From Coprinellus micaceus (taxonomy: Eukaryota > Basidiomycota > Agaricomycetes > Agaricales > Psathyrellaceae), in NCBI GenBank assembly GCA_951394405.1, contig OX596337.1:4588001-4652000 (forward strand): 64,000 nt of DNA, given 5' to 3'. Below the pieces are notes generated by a model. That model did not search any database. It was given only the letters and a program-made list of their open reading frames with translations, and had not been told where the DNA came from. Both the position numbers and the translations under genes were made by a program. Of the stretch, positions 1-12,825 are shown piece after piece. How positions within the stretch are numbered: position 1 is the stretch's first letter; every line of letters starts with the position of its first letter.

Positions 1-1083
1 CGTTGAGTATAGGGGGTAGCGGGAGAGGGAGGTTGAGGCTGGTTGAGGGGGGGAGATGAAGGAGGCAGAAGAGAGACGGCCCGAGTCGAGGAACGGTTCC
101 TGGATGGAGTAACCACGACGGGTCGGACGTGTGTGGCGTTTTACTCGTCTTCCGGGTCGACGTCGGTCGATGACTCGTCGACGGGATTGCAAAATAGACT
201 TTCGGGGGGAACGGCCGATGCGCTTGGCGCTGGGGAACGAAAATGAGCTCAGATCAATGAAAATCCGCCACGATCAGCGAAAATCTCCGGAAATGGCACT
301 ATTGCGGAATCGGGAGACGGCGGGAGTATTTTTTGGGTTAAAATTGGGCGGGAAGGAGTCAAAGCGGCGAGCGCTTGTTACCGCCAAGCCTAGCGCCGAG
401 CCCGGCGGGATGACGCCGACCGGTGGCTGTGAGAGCGTGACTAAGCGCCGGTGTCCGTGCGGTGGTGACTGGCACATCGACGGGCGCTCAATCTTCGTCC
501 TGCTCCGTCTCACTTGACGAAATCTTCTTTCACCTGGCGCTTTTCGAAATGTTCGTTCCTCAAGAAGCCTTCTTGTGCTCTCTCGATTATGCCTCGGTGT
601 GATGGAGTTGCCGTTTGGGATGCGGATTGAATGGGAGCCCGGGTGGGTGGCATGTGGAGGGGGAGCGGGTAGGAGGTCCCCATGATACCCTCGTTCCACA
701 TGGTCGGTGTGTCGGCAACCTGGACTGCGTCGTCTGGGTCGTGTGCTGGTGCATTCCTCCCCGGACCTCTATGGCGACCGCGACCTCGAGCTCATGGCCG
801 GTGGCTGGAGCCTAGACGACGACGTGAGTAGTCTAGTTGGGGGTGTTTGAGTGGGCGCGAACTGAAGGATATGGCGTAGATGGAATGGGAATGGCGTATC
901 AAGTTGCGCGTGGTGCATTTGAAGTGTGCCATACAAATGTCGAAGGTGGCATATGGACGCTCACCTATTCATCCGGCCCCACTGTCCATTTCCAAAAATA
1001 CCGCTGCGCGGGGACTTTGGTGCCAAGAATGCGGCCCATGTGCATCCAACGCAGAAGGATCACTCTTCTCCAAGTCTTATCTG
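1..1083. other. no supported gene
   Basis: No convincing complete gene was found. A short open stretch on the + strand ending in a good donor (gtgagt at about 824) could be the last part of an exon of a gene starting outside the window, but no family was recognised and no partner exon was found. The left part is G/A-rich. Confidence 0.4.
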
Positions 1084-1127
1084 CATCTCCCATATGCCGA
1101 TGCGGGAGAGGCCATATTTCTATTTAA
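1084..1127 (+). promoter_or_regulatory. inverted repeat plus TATTTAA in oligopeptide transporter promoter
   Basis: An imperfect inverted repeat (left arm CATCTCCCATA at 1084-1094, right arm ATGCGGGAGAGG at about 1100-1111) lies about 140 bp before the transporter start codon and is followed by TATTTAA at 1121-1127. The same arrangement, with perfect arms, lies upstream of the paralogous transporter at 15.7 kb, at nearly the same distance from TATTTAA and ATG. Conservation in both copies suggests a regulator-binding site; which factor binds is unknown. Confidence 0.55.
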
Positions 1128-1237
1128 CCTAGCCCCTTCTCAGGGCAAGGCTTCTTTCCTCAGCCACCTTGCTCTCTCGCTCTCCCCCTCCCCATCTACC
1201 TACCCCTTCGTCCACGCTGGGTGTAGCCGTCGACACT

Positions 1238-3304
1238 ATGGCTGAAAAGTTCGACGAGAAGATCGACGAGAAGCACGACGTCCCCCGTGCGCCCTCCTTC
1301 GACGAGAAGCACGACATCGCCGAGCCCTCCTCCCCCACCGACCCCGACGCCGTCATCCCTGGCTCCGAGGGCGTCACCTACGGGGAGCTCGCGTCCCTCC
1401 GCCACGTCCGCGACTCCTTCCCCTTAGCGTCCTTCCTCGTCGTCTTCGTCGAGTTCGCGGAACGATGGAGTTACTACGGTACGGCCAACGTCTATAACAA
1501 CTACATCCGTGCGCCCCTCCCCCGTGGATCGACGACGGGCGCGGTGTTGAAGAGCGATCGGTTGGTCGGTATTGCGGGGGCGTTGGGCAAGGGTCAGCCG
1601 ACGAGCTTTGCGCTGAGGACGGTGAGTAAAGGTCGTGCTTCGATGTGGTAGCCATCGAATCTTATCGTGCTTCTTTTCCTAGTTCAACTCCTTCTTCGTT
1701 TATGTCACTCCCATTCTCGGTGGTATCCTCGCTGATACCCTGTGGGGGCGATACAAGACCATCATGGTCTTCTCTCTGGTTTGCTTGTGAGTATCTCGAT
1801 TCTATTTTGGTATGGATGAGGCGCTGAGACTGGAATAGGGCTGGTCATATCATCCTCGTCGGTTCTGCGTCTCCCTCCGCCCTCGCCAAGGACGGCGTTT
1901 CCATGGGTCTCCTCGTCCTCTCGATCCTTGTCATCGTAAGTCCCTTCTTCCATTTCCCATGCCATCCATCCATCTCACTAACGTACGTCATTTCATCTCA
2001 CGTAGGGTGTCGGCGCAGGGTGTATCAAAGCCAACGTCTCTCCCATGGTTGCCGAGCAGTACCAAGGCAAGATGCACAAGAAGACGCTCAAGTCCGGCGA
2101 AGAGGTTATCGTCTCCCCCGAGGTCACCATCCAGTCCGTCTACCTGTGGTTCTACGCCGCGATCAACCTCGGCTCGTGCGGCGCCATCTCGGCGTCGTTC
2201 CTCGCCCGCGACCAGGGGTACTGGATCGCGTTCCTCGTGCCTACGGCGATCTTCTGCCTCGTCCCGCTTGTGCTGATGGCGGGGAAGAATATCTACGTCG
2301 TGACCCCGCCCCGTGGATCCATCCTCCTCGAGACGTTCCGCGTTATCGGTATGGCACTCGCCCCCGCCTGGTCCTGGAACCCCGTCACCACCATCCGCAA
2401 CATCCGCAAGCCCGACTTCTGGGACCCTGCGAAGCCCTCGGTGTACAGGGAGGGACATGTCCCTGCGCGTATCACCTGGGACGAGGAGTTCGTGGGCGAG
2501 GTGTCGAGGACCGTCGCTGCGTGTGGGGTCTTCCTGTTCTTCCCGTTCTTCTGGCTCTGCTATTCGCAGATTGACGGCAACCTGGGGACGACGGCGGCGG
2601 CGATGACGCTCAACGGAACTCCCAATGATCTTATCCAGAACCTCAACCCCATCTCGATCATCGTCCTCATCCCCGTCTTCGATAAAGTCATCTATCCCTT
2701 CCTGCGTCAACGCGGGATTAACTTCAGCCCGATCAAGAGGATTTACGCTGGGTTCCTCGTCGCTGGGCTGGCGATGGTGTATGCGTCGGTCTTGCAGCAT
2801 TTCATTGCGAGCAGGAGTCCGTGTGGGCCGAGCGACCCGGCGCTGTGTGAGCATCCGGAGGATGGGAGTCCGGAGGCGGGGACGCCGTGGCCGGCGAATA
2901 TTAATGTGTGGGTTGTGAGTGGACCGTACATCCTCGTCGGTATCTCCGAGATCTTCGCTTCTATCACGTCGTTGGAATACGCCTTCACCAAGGCGCCGTC
3001 AAGGATGAAGTCGGTCGTTATGTCCTTCTCTCAACTTCAGACGGCTATCGCCTCCGCCATTAACTTTGCGTTGACGGCTGTGAACGTGGAGAGCAAGTTC
3101 GTGTGGTTGTATGGGAGTTTTGCGATTGTGAGTTGGATTGTGGGGACGATCTTTTTCATTGTCTTCCGGGACCTTGATAGGAGGGAGTATCAGCTTAATG
3201 CGATTGGGAAGGGGGAGAGGCAGGGGTTCGCGGGTGAGACGCCGGAGATGACGAGTCATATTGCGCCGCCGCCGAGGAGGAGGAGTGAGGGGGGGAAGGA
3301 GTAG
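1238..3304 (+). CDS. POT/PTR2-family proton-coupled oligopeptide transporter (copy A)
   Basis: Exons 1238-1621, 1683-1786, 1839-1935 and 2006-3304 give 627 residues; introns are 61, 52 and 70 nt and phases close exactly. The product is a plasma-membrane importer of di- and tripeptides coupled to protons, like yeast Ptr2. The POT signature ExxERWxYYG (EFAERWSYYG) is near residue 74, followed by the FNSFFVYVTPILGG segment and many hydrophobic helices up to a short charged cytosolic tail. The N-terminal 45 residues are acidic and charged, as expected for a cytosolic tail. The ATG at 1238 was chosen because it opens this hydrophilic tail and matches the paralogue. The fourth exon is intronless and encodes about two thirds of the protein. 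The paralogue at 13670-15713 has the same four-exon structure. Family assignment is firm; substrate range is inferred. Confidence 0.92.
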
Positions 3305-4130
3305 ATGGGTTTCTTTTCGTCCTTACTTGATTTTTGTGCTTACGCTTTAGCTATGCATCCGCCTATTCGTTTACCACACCTCATCCTCATCCTCGTCTTT
3401 GCTTAGCTAGTCGTCCATCCTCTACCCATTCTCTATTCACGTCCTCTTGTCTAACTACCTGACTTGTATCTCATACCGAGACCGAGACCGAGACCTATAC
3501 GCCCCCCCATTGATGATACCTGTATCTGAATCCCCATGTATTGTGATCGTTGACGAATAGTGGTTTTCATCTCTTTTTGTAGTTGTAATGAATACGGCTT
3601 TCCTACATCCTTGCTTCCAGAGTCGTTGAGTTTGAGCGATGCCTCGTTTTAACGATGCCGAACTTGGCTGTCGTCCTGAGCCTCGAGGTCGAGCTCGTCG
3701 TCCTTCCGACTCATGTTACTCGAGTACGTTGTGTCCTCGACGTCGAACTAGCTTTTCCACCGTCATACCAGTAAGCGTAGACTAACACGAGCTCACCGTC
3801 TGTCGTTTGGTATGGATCATGTCGAAACCTTCGTCCTCTCTGCGTCTGTCACCATCACGCACACATCCTCATCTTGAACCTTCGACCTCGTTGTTTTGTC
3901 GACGCCGGCGGACCCGCGTTATATCTATCGCTTTCTTTCGGTCTGCGATAAGGAGAATGAAATGTTTATCGAGCTAAGCTTAACGAACTAAAGAGATCTA
4001 GAGTGAATGGATACGGACCTAAGCGTAAGTAATAAGTTCTAACTGCAAATGAATGAATGAAGGGAGTGGGTATCGAACCGAGTAGGCCTCGATGGAATGA
4101 ACGATACCTAGAATGAAGGAGTGAGTGGGC

Positions 4131-4232
4131 GATACTTGGAATGAAGGAAGAAAGGAGGAAGGCACGATGGAATGAAAGAAGGAAGGCACGATGGAATGAA
4201 CCAAGGAAGGAAGGAAGGAAGGAAGGAAGGAA
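4131..4232. repeat. GGAA microsatellite and 24-bp minisatellite
   Basis: The unit ggaaggcacgatggaatgaa occurs at 4157-4176 and 4181-4200 (period 24), with a degenerate earlier copy. It runs into an uninterrupted (AAGG)n tract at about 4203-4232. Confidence 0.85.
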
Positions 4233-5370
4233 CGGTGATTGTGGGGAGGAACGAGGAGGGGAGAGTGGGTAAGGTTAGGGTCCGACGTCATCGGTCTGCA
4301 GGTCGTTGATGGCGGTGACGAGCGCTTGGCTTTGTTTCCTCTCACTCACTACATGGAGACTGCGTTCTCTATGCCTTCCTCACTCTCCAAGACGAACTCA
4401 AGTCCCCATCGAGGAACGATCGCGACGACGGCGGACGAGCACCGCGCCTCGGTTCTCATGATCACCTCGACAATCGACACGCTCTTCAAGCTCGAGCCTA
4501 TGAACGCGATATAGCCTCGATATGAAGACCTACAAGGTCCAGAATCCACTTCGGCGGCGGCCTCGTAATACAAATACGGACGTACGGGAGATGAAAATCC
4601 GTTTTGGTATCGTAGCCATGAGGGCATTGGTCCCATGAGCACCTGGCTGGCCTCGTGGCCACAACGAGGCGCTTTATGTGACTGTCAGTCGTCCTTCCCT
4701 CTTTCGCTCTTCCTCCTCGACATCGGACGTTCAGATTCGGCTCGTCGGGCTTTCTTATTCGTCTCCCATCGACATTCAACCCCGCTTTCACTTCCAGCTT
4801 GACAGCTGGGATTGACCACTCGGAGATCAGCGTTTACTCGTCTGGGCGCCTCACATCGTCGTCATCCCCTGCCTATTACATACGCCCCAGCTCTCCTCCC
4901 TCCCTCCCTTGCTCATCGGGCAGTGCGTGGACGTCCTGAACGCGGCGGCGCCTCGTGCATCAGGTTTCGGGTGTGAAGAGATTAGATTGGGGTGCACGCA
5001 ACGAGGTACGCTGGGCTTGGTGTTGTCGAAAGGGAGCTAAACCACTGACGGTGCCTCGTTCCAAGTTGTGTTTCAGGGTCCTTCTGTTATTGCGTTCCCC
5101 CTGCGTTCCCCAGCGTTCATTCCGAGTTTACCGCAACACCATATCAAGCAATAAAGCAAGCAAGAAACATTCCTCCCTTATACCTTGTCGCCGAAAGGAA
5201 CATTGACGCAACACCGGGAACAAAGAACGTTTGCACCACGTTTTCGTTGCCGAACGCCGAAGAGACACTTCGGACAAGGGGATCCATCAGTCACATTCGT
5301 CCCAGTGTCAACGCCTCTAACACGCCTCGACGTAACCGCCTGGCCTGCGCAAAATCCCTTTTGGTCTGGG

Positions 5371-5380
5371 ATATATAAGG
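5371..5380 (+). promoter_or_regulatory. TATA box candidate
   Basis: ATATATAAGG lies about 330 bp upstream of the WW-domain protein start codon, followed by a long CA/CT-rich leader typical of highly expressed fungal genes. Confidence 0.4.
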
Positions 5381-5702
5381 CCCTTCCCGCCTTCGTCCCG
5401 GGGTTGTCTATTACACCCCACTTCTCTGCTTTGCCCCTCGATCACGTTGGGCCACTGCGTTTGAGGACGATTGACGACTGACGATTGACGACGAAGAGTG
5501 TGTCTGGATACGCTCGACGACTACGACGATTACGACCTACGCCGCAAGCCTACGATACTTGAAACGACCCACACCGCGCTTCAGCACGTCCCCTTCAAAC
5601 ACCAACGTTCCACCACACCCACACCTCTCCACCTCTCCACCTCTTCAACCCTCCCTCAGCCCTTCTTCGCCCTCCACCTCTCCCCTTCTCTAACTCTAAA
5701 CA

Positions 5703-8700
5703 ATGTCCACACCCCCAACACCCACATCCGCACCCTCAACCCCCTCGCGGCAGCCCTCCCGCTCCTGGGGCATCCCCAAGGCCATCCGGCGCTCCACGCT
5801 CTTCGGCGGGGGGTCCGCGTCGAAGGAGTCGAGTCGGCCGGGGACGCCCGCCGCGGGGAGTAGTGTGGATTTGGTTGGTGAGAGCGGGGGGAATGGGAAT
5901 GGGGGTAATGGAAATGGTGGAAGTAAGGACGCAGTGAAAGATGCAGGAACCGGAGGGGAAGATACAGGGAACGCAGGGAAAGACGTAGGGAACGCAGGAA
6001 CCGGAGGGAAAGACGCTAGTGGAACCAAAGACACACCAACCCCCACGAAGAAAGACAAAGACGCAGACGACGACGGTGCGAGCATCAAGAGCGGGAAGAG
6101 CTCCAAGGGATCCATCGCGGGGCGGTTCCTCTCGCGCAGCGGGTCCATTGGGAGTCTGAGGAGTCTTGGGAGGAGGAAGACGCTTGATACGTCTAAGCAG
6201 CCGCCTCTCGATACGTCCAGTGGGGGTTTAGCGCCCCCGCCGCATGCTGCGGTGGCGAACATGATGGTCCCGAGCCCGATTGCGGAGAGTCCGAATAGGG
6301 AGGCGATGGAGACGCCGCCGAGTTTTGCGTATGCGTCTGCGGGTGCTGCGGGGACGGGCCCGAGTCCGCTTGCGCACCAGACTACCGAGAGTGACAGAGA
6401 CTCCCAGCCTCCCGAACCGGCGTCGTACCAAGGCAGCAGTTCGGAGGGAAGCCCAAGGGACTATGTCCCCCCGCCGTTGTTGGACTCGAGCGCGGGGAAC
6501 CCGGGCGCGTTTACGGATGAGAGTGATATGCTGCCGCAGCCTGCGATGATTGTGGATCCGTTTGGGGGGGTGGCGTCGAGGAGTCGGAGTCGGGTTGATT
6601 TGAGTGCTGGGGTTCCTCCTCTTCCTGAGGATGATGGTGCGGTAGCCGAGGAAGGGAAGAGAGATGGGAGAGAAGGGAGACGTGGAGATGGGAGAGAAGG
6701 GGAAGGGGAGATGCCAAACCCACATGAAGCGAGGGAGTCGTCTTTGCCTAGCCCGCACGAAGTGGGTGTGAGCGCGCCGAGGGGGTTGGAGGGGGATGTT
6801 AGTGCGGGGGGACCGAGTTTGGTCTCGACGGAGCAGGATTATGGGGTTCAGGTTGAGCGGAGTGGGGAGGGGAGTGTGGTGTATGCGGAGAGTCCGTCGT
6901 CGCATGGGGGCGGGTTTTCGGTGGTTGGAGGGGAGAGGGGGGTGGAGGGGAAGGGGGGTGAGGGTGAGGGGTATGGGTATGGAACGAGGGAGGGGTATGG
7001 GAGTAGGCAGGGGGAGGGGAAGGATGGGGAGGGAGAGAGGGGGATAGGGAAGGAGCCGACGCTTCCGGCGTATGAGGAGGGTGTGAATGGTGGGCAGTGG
7101 GGGGACGGGTACGTCGATTCTTCTTCTCCTTCCTCCTCCCTTCGTCGTTCTTCCCCTTCTCTTCTTCATACCGATTTCTCTTCTTCTTCTTCTTCCCCTC
7201 CCCCTCATTCTCATTCTCATTCTCCCCACGCTTCTCCTCACGCCAGTTCGTCGTCGCCTTCGTCGCGCCTACCACCCCTGGACGTGAACGGAAAAGCGCA
7301 CGAGGGCGAGTATCCGTCGTATACGCCGGAAGATGCGGGGGTGTATACGCTTTTCCTTTATTTGTTTTGTATTTTGTTGTACCTTTTCTATGGGGTTGTG
7401 TATGTGAGGTTGAACCCTGGGTGGTATTGACGTTCTTTTGCGTGTTTCTGACCCATGGTTCATGGTTCATGCTTTTGTTCTTTCCTTCATTCTTCTGCCA
7501 TACCTTTCTTTCCTTTTCTCTCTTCATGATTCCCCTCTTCCCTCCTTCTCCTCCCGTCCTTTTCTCCCCATTGACACTTAGACTCCCCGCTCGTGCCCCG
7601 GCGGTACCGGACGCTTCTTTCACCCCACCCCACCCCACCCTAGACGCTGCGTTTGTTGTTGAATTATCATACTAATGTAACACCTTTCTTTTTTTGTATT
7701 CGTAGTACGCCACTTGACAACCCATTCGTCGATCTTCAATCGCGGTCTCAACCCGCGTATCAAGGACAACCTCCTCCTTCTGAACCTCAATCTCAATCTG
7801 CGTATCAGCTTCAAGTAGAACCTCGGTCTGCGTACGAAGCGCGACAACAACAACCGCAATCTCAATCTCAAGGTTCTCCGTACCAGGCTCAGCCTGAGGC
7901 ACAATATCCATACGAACAACAGCAACCGGAAGAAGGACCGACGAGGGGACACGCTCCTTCTCCGCCTGTGCCCCAGAATACGCTGGCGAATGTGCCGAAT
8001 GTGCCGCCGGAGTGGCCTAGGGAGCAACCGGCGGCTTCGAACCCGGAGTGGTCGGAGAGTCCGACCGATGAAGCTCGAATGCACAACGAGCCTCGAGAAC
8101 GGGATTTGTACGATCAGTCTCGAGGGCAGGGAGGGTACGATCAGCCTCGGGGACAGGGAGGGTACGAGGAGTCTAGAGTGCCGCAGGGGTACGATAGGGA
8201 TAGCTTGTACGTCCCCCCGCCGTCGCCGCCGCCGCCTGCGCCGAGGGTGGAGATGACGAGGTCGGTTGGTGGAGGAGGCGGGAAGGGCGGGAAGGGCGGG
8301 TTGGTTATGACTCAGTACGTGTTTATTCGTTGGTTCGATAGTTTCGGTTCTTTCGTCGGAAGGATACCCTTCGGTTGTCCTCGTTCTTTGTTCTTCTCAC
8401 CGCTCGTCTTCGTTATGCAGTTGCTGTTCCTTTCGTCCTTTCGTGTTATTTTGCATCGCGGTCGAAGCGTTCGTCGCCTTTCTACTTCGACCGTCCCCCT
8501 CTCTCGCTGATTTGCTGGCCTTGGCGGAATTGGGTCGTCACTAGTCCCCCTTTCACTACCACCCTCCGTTGACTCCCTTCCACGTTCTTCGTTTTCACCG
8601 TCATCTTCGCCCTAACCGACCTCCTCACTTCTTCCTACAGGCCTCAACACCCAACGACCCAAGTTATGCCAATCGAAACCCACCGAGACGACCACCCGAC

Positions 8701-11700
8701 CATTCTCATGCCGCTTCCGCCGTTCAATAGCGTTGTTGCTGCGCAGTACGTCACTATTCACCCTTTTAATCGTTCCTCCCGTCATCTGCTTCCACTTTCT
8801 CCCTCGCATTTCCTTCCGAACCTAATCTTTCAACTCGTGTGCTGGTGGTGGTAGAGCGTTACTGACGATGTTATCTCTTTTGCTCATGCCTTGATTACCA
8901 TCTCTCCTGCCGAACCCACTCGTTGGTCCGATATGCCCTTGATGCCCTCTTGCTTTCCCTGGTTCTCACCTCCTTGATCATTACCGGCGTTCTCTGCCTC
9001 GGTAACCTCCTGGAATCCTGCCGGGCGTCTAGGCCTCTAGTCCACCCTACAAGCAGCAGGGCTCAACACGCCGGATACGACACTGAGTACGTCGCCCTTT
9101 TCTCTGCCGTTATCCTTTTCCTGGTGTACCATACGGTTTGATTGGTGGTCACTCCCCTTTCCCCCGCGATACCTCGCGATGGTTATGACCGTTTCGTGAT
9201 TCTTCCGACGAGTGTATTCTTGTCCCTTCGATTCAAATGATTATCTTCGCGTTCCTTCATTATATCCCTGGTGTTCCTTGATTATCTGCGCTTCTATGTG
9301 GACGGGTTATGGGCTTGGCACCGCGAATTTGGCGCTCGTGGTGTTTTCTACCTCCCTTTTGGGACCCTGGGTGGACCTTACGGATGGGTTTAGCCGTGCC
9401 TGGTGCTTACCACATGCCGGTGAGCGAGGGCCCTCCAATGGGTTTCCTTGCATTATCGGGATCGGGGACTTGGCTATCCGACTATTCATTACGATTCTAC
9501 TAGTGTACTTTCTTCATGCTTACGCGCCATACCACACGATTCGTTACGGATCCAAGTACTTCCTCATGCTCACGCACCACTTTCCTTTCCGTCCTTTCCC
9601 GTATACATTCTGTTCCTCGAGGCTCCCTTCCTTTTTCTCGCCACCTTTCTACCTTTGATTGATGCTGACATGCTTCCTCCTTACTCCACAGTGAAACGCG
9701 TCCCCTGCTAGGAGGAGGATCCACCAAGCCCGCCACAGCCACCTACGGGATCCGCCCCGCCGACTCCACCGACTCGGCCTGGGTACCCACCGCCTCCTCG
9801 TCGACGAAGGCTGCAGGGATATACTCTCTTCCTAGGCGGTATGGGTCTACGACGTCGTTCAAGAACTACGATTCTAGTCATGCTCAGCCCCGGGGAGGGG
9901 TAGGCGCTGTGTTAGGAGTCGGGGAGGACTATGGACCCAACGTTATGCCGAAGTTGCACGACCTGGGCTGGGTCGAGTATCACCTCCCCGATGGGACGTT
10001 CTACTACGTTCATCCGACGTTGAGGGTCACGACGGATGTGAATTTGAGGAATGAGAGGTTGTTGGACGACGTGACGACTTGGTTAGACGCCAATCCGCCC
10101 TTCGGCAACTCTGGTGTTGGAGCCCATCCGGGGTATGGGGCGACGGATGATAGTTTTATCGGCACGGGGACGGGGAAACCGCCGTCCAAGGTGGGGAATG
10201 GGGTCGAAGTGTGGCTGCGTGACGCTAAGGGCGTGGCGAGTGCAACAGGGAGTCAAAGGAGGGAGAGGAGGAGGCAGACGGGTGTAAGTGACAATGGAAG
10301 GTATCTGAGGTGTTGGGTCGATCACCATGCCCGTACCGTCGTCTTGGAGAAGCCGGCTGGTTCTGCAGCGGATAGAAAGGGGAAGAGAAAGCTTTTGAAG
10401 AGGGGTAAGGATGGGAAGAGCGAGGAAGACGAGGAGGAGGATGGTGAGTCATTTTTTGTTTGAATAACTCTCACGACGAGTGCTAATTCTGATGCGTAGA
10501 GCTCGACATGGGGTATAGGTACTGGTCGTTCATGGAGGCCCACCCCGCTCATACGGTTCTTCCCATGCAATCAAGGGACGAGGCGCTGGAGGTCTTGACT
10601 TGGGCTTATACCGGTACGTTCTTCCCTCCTACCTCCACCTCTCCGGGAATCCGACTAACGGTCCGTCCAGATCGTCTCCTCCCCTCTCAAAAGCCCGTCC
10701 CCCCACCTTTCGGCCCATCAGAGTGCGAAGAGCTCCGCAACCTTATCAGGTCCTTCCCCGCAGACGGCCGGGACGAGAACGGTATACAAACCCGCGTCGT
10801 GGCCCGCGTTCTCCTACGCGTAGCGTCCTGGCGTCAAAGCCACTTCCGCGCTCACAAGCCTCTTCCCAAAGACGTCAAGCCTGTTCCTCCAACCAGCTTG
10901 GTTGGGAAACGGGCTAGCGCTGTAGGCAACTCGGTGTTGCGGTTGGTCTGGGATATGTTTGTGGTGTTGGTGTGCCTTGGCTTGCCATATATTTTCGTGG
11001 AGAGGAGGAACAGGGACGAGGAGGGTTGGCATGGGGAGTTGAGGACGGGGGCAAGTGGAGGATCCGTGTTTGCGGTTGGGGTGATTTCATGTTTGGTGGT
11101 ATGTCGCTCTCTCTCTCTCTCTCTCTCGCCTTCTTCCGAACACTGATGCCATTCACCCTCATCGCTTCTAGTCTGCAGTTATTCTGAGCGCTTCGGTGAC
11201 ATTCATTTCGTTGCCTGGTATGACTGGAGCCGCACGTATCGCGGGCTTCGTAGCCATTTCGTGTGCTGTGGGCTCGATGTTCGCAAGTACAATTGCGTTC
11301 ATAAGGTTCCGGAACGAGTTCTCCGGAGTCGTTGACAGAACTAGTGTCAATCACCGAATGGTGGGGGGAGAGGGTCTCGTTGGTATCTCCGTAAGTATCG
11401 CTCTTCCATTCTCTTATACCCACCCGAACCACCCACTAACGATCTATTATTGGGCATGCAGAATAAGGCCGTCGTCAACTCTCTTCCCCTTGTCTTCGTT
11501 GCCTACTCTGTTATCGCGTTCGTCGTTGGTCTGAGTATCTACTCTTTCCGCGGCACCGACCTCGAAGGCCCGTCGTCGTCCGCCCCGGGCGATGTGGGTC
11601 TGGGTGCCTGGGTGTTTGGGCAGGGCGCGAAGTGGAGTGCGCTTGGATTGCTTGGGGCTGCGGGTGGTGTCGTGGCGATGAGTTGGGTTGTGTGGAAGCA

Positions 11701-11704
11701 GTGA
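5703..11704 (+). CDS. large WW-domain multi-pass membrane protein
   Basis: Proposed exons: 5703-7108, 7247-7342, 7706-8314, 8641-8745, 9033-9086, 9692-10443, 10500-10613, 10671-11098, 11172-11390, 11462-11704. They sum to 1342 codons (1341 residues). The N-terminal two thirds is low-complexity and probably disordered (Gly/Asn/Lys, Ser/Pro and Gln/Pro/Tyr repeats). A WW domain follows at about residues 840-875 (GWVEYHLPDGTFYYVHP, with the paired aromatics), normally a binder of proline-rich ligands. The C-terminal 210 residues hold about five hydrophobic segments, ending in one close to the C-terminus. Introns 2-5 are long (about 290-605 nt). The donor after exon 2 (gtatac at 7343, or a later gtatgt) and the span 9087-9691 are the weakest parts and could hide extra small exons. 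WW-plus-membrane proteins of this type are common but uncharacterised in Agaricomycetes, from memory. Confidence 0.72.
11105..11127. repeat. (CT)n microsatellite inside an intron
   Basis: A run of CT dinucleotides lies just after the donor of the eighth intron of the WW-domain gene. Confidence 0.8.
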
Positions 11705-11928
11705 TGATTTGACGTCGGGGGCCTGTGGGCATGGGTGGCTTGGTTGGTTACTGGGACTGGGCTGATATTTTCATTGGACTTGCTCTCTCTTTTACGACTT
11801 TTTACGAATACTGCTTTGCATGTTACGAATCATGGGTGGACTCTACTATCTGTATTTTTCTCTATCCCTGCGCTGTACGTCATTTCATGCGATTCTAAGC
11901 CCGCCTTCCAATCATTGGATACTACAGA

Positions 11929-12825
11929 TCATATTTCAATACGGTCAACTGCCGCGCATAAAGCATTGACTTTGGCAGCATGGCAGTGTTCAATCGGGCG
12001 CTGAGACAAGTCGAGTAGTATGTCAGCCGCGAGGGTGTCCTCAGCGGTGTTCTCCTTGTCTCCGGACCTCATGACCATCCCAACAGGTGTGTGTTGCGTA
12101 CTCGCTATGCTTATATCGTCGATCAGGGGTTGCGCTTGGGATAGCTGACCGCCCACTATGTTATCCGGCTTAACGGAGTTTGCATGATGATCACCCCCAA
12201 CCGGTTCTCGGGTACCCCTGCTGGGGGATAGGTGCGTCTCAAGTTCTGTGGAGGGAACCCCAAGGGAAACCAGAGCCGACGATTCCTCATGGTCAGAAAC
12301 AGGAATATCATCTCTGGAAAGTTCGTCAACCATTTCGTGGTCACTCTCGAATGGTGGTGTTTGACATGCTGGTCGGCAGGCAGCCTCCTCAGAGTCAGAG
12401 GCGGGAAGGAAGAGAGGTGGTGAGCACGACTGATGGTCTAAGGCATCCCCCTCTTTCAGTTCCATCGTTCTGATATCCATTGCACTCGGGCCATGTCCAG
12501 TTGCCTTCGGTTTCTTGGAGGCTGGCTTCAGATGTGTCTCCCAATGTTTGTGCCAGTTAGAACCGTAGTAACCTCCAGTTGGTGAGCTCAGAGCTTTGGG
12601 ACGACGATCCAAGAGTATATTCTTGCCGCAACGTGGAACGAGGCAGCGGACCGTGACCTGATCGAGCACCTCGCAGTTTTTATCATTATCGAGGACGGCC
12701 TTCCGTTCTTCACGGCCCTTATATGGCCCTCGAACCTGACCTCGTCCGGATCTCCTTAGATTTGCCGGCCTCTTGGATGATTTTGGTGCGTGCGTGCGCT
12801 CCTTTGGTGTCCGTTTCGGTGCCAT
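11929..12825 (-). CDS. putative C2HH zinc-finger-like protein, single exon
   Basis: Intronless frame of 298 residues. The N-terminal 40 residues are strongly basic (MAPKRTPKER, then RRSGRGQVRGPYK), consistent with nuclear targeting or DNA contact. A C-x4-C pair (CLVPRC) at about residues 61-66 is followed by W-x2-H-x3-H (WHKHWETH) near residue 94, a variant of the finger seen in four other proteins of this window. The C-terminal two thirds is acidic, Ser-rich and low-complexity, resembling a regulatory tail. It converges on the WW-domain gene. A TATATAA lies on the same strand about 115 bp upstream. No known family is recognised beyond the finger; a transcription-related role is inference only. 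Confidence 0.68.
   Translation of the reverse strand: MAPKRTPKERTHAPKSSKRPANLRRSGRGQVRGPYKGREERKAVLDNDKNCEVLDQVTVRCLVPRCGKNILLDRRPKALSSPTGGYYGSNWHKHWETHLKPASKKPKATGHGPSAMDIRTMELKEGDALDHQSCSPPLFLPASDSEEAACRPACQTPPFESDHEMVDELSRDDIPVSDHEESSALVSLGVPSTELETHLSPSRGTREPVGGDHHANSVKPDNIVGGQLSQAQPLIDDISIASTQHTPVGMVMRSGDKENTAEDTLAADILLDLSQRPIEHCHAAKVNALCAAVDRIEI

Larger units (their letters stand above)
3305..5702. other. intergenic region with simple repeats
   Basis: About 2.4 kb without a supported gene. It holds the 3' flank of the transporter, the short repeat gagaccgagaccgag near 3477-3495, an AT- and GA-rich minisatellite (next entry), and the CT-rich leader of the WW-domain gene. Short open frames here have no recognisable domain. 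Confidence 0.5.

Noticed and set aside
1988..2854. 288-codon open frame antisense to oligopeptide transporter copy A
   Set aside because: It lies wholly within the transporter coding exon and follows from its GC-rich third positions; no domain of its own.
6228..7638. long Arg/Pro/His-rich frames opposite the WW-domain gene
   Set aside because: Composition is a reverse-complement artefact of the GA-rich first exon; no splice or domain support.
8923..9658. hydrophobic frames within the long introns of the WW-domain gene
   Set aside because: They suggest membrane segments but have no paired splice sites in the right phase; kept only as a note that small exons might be missed.
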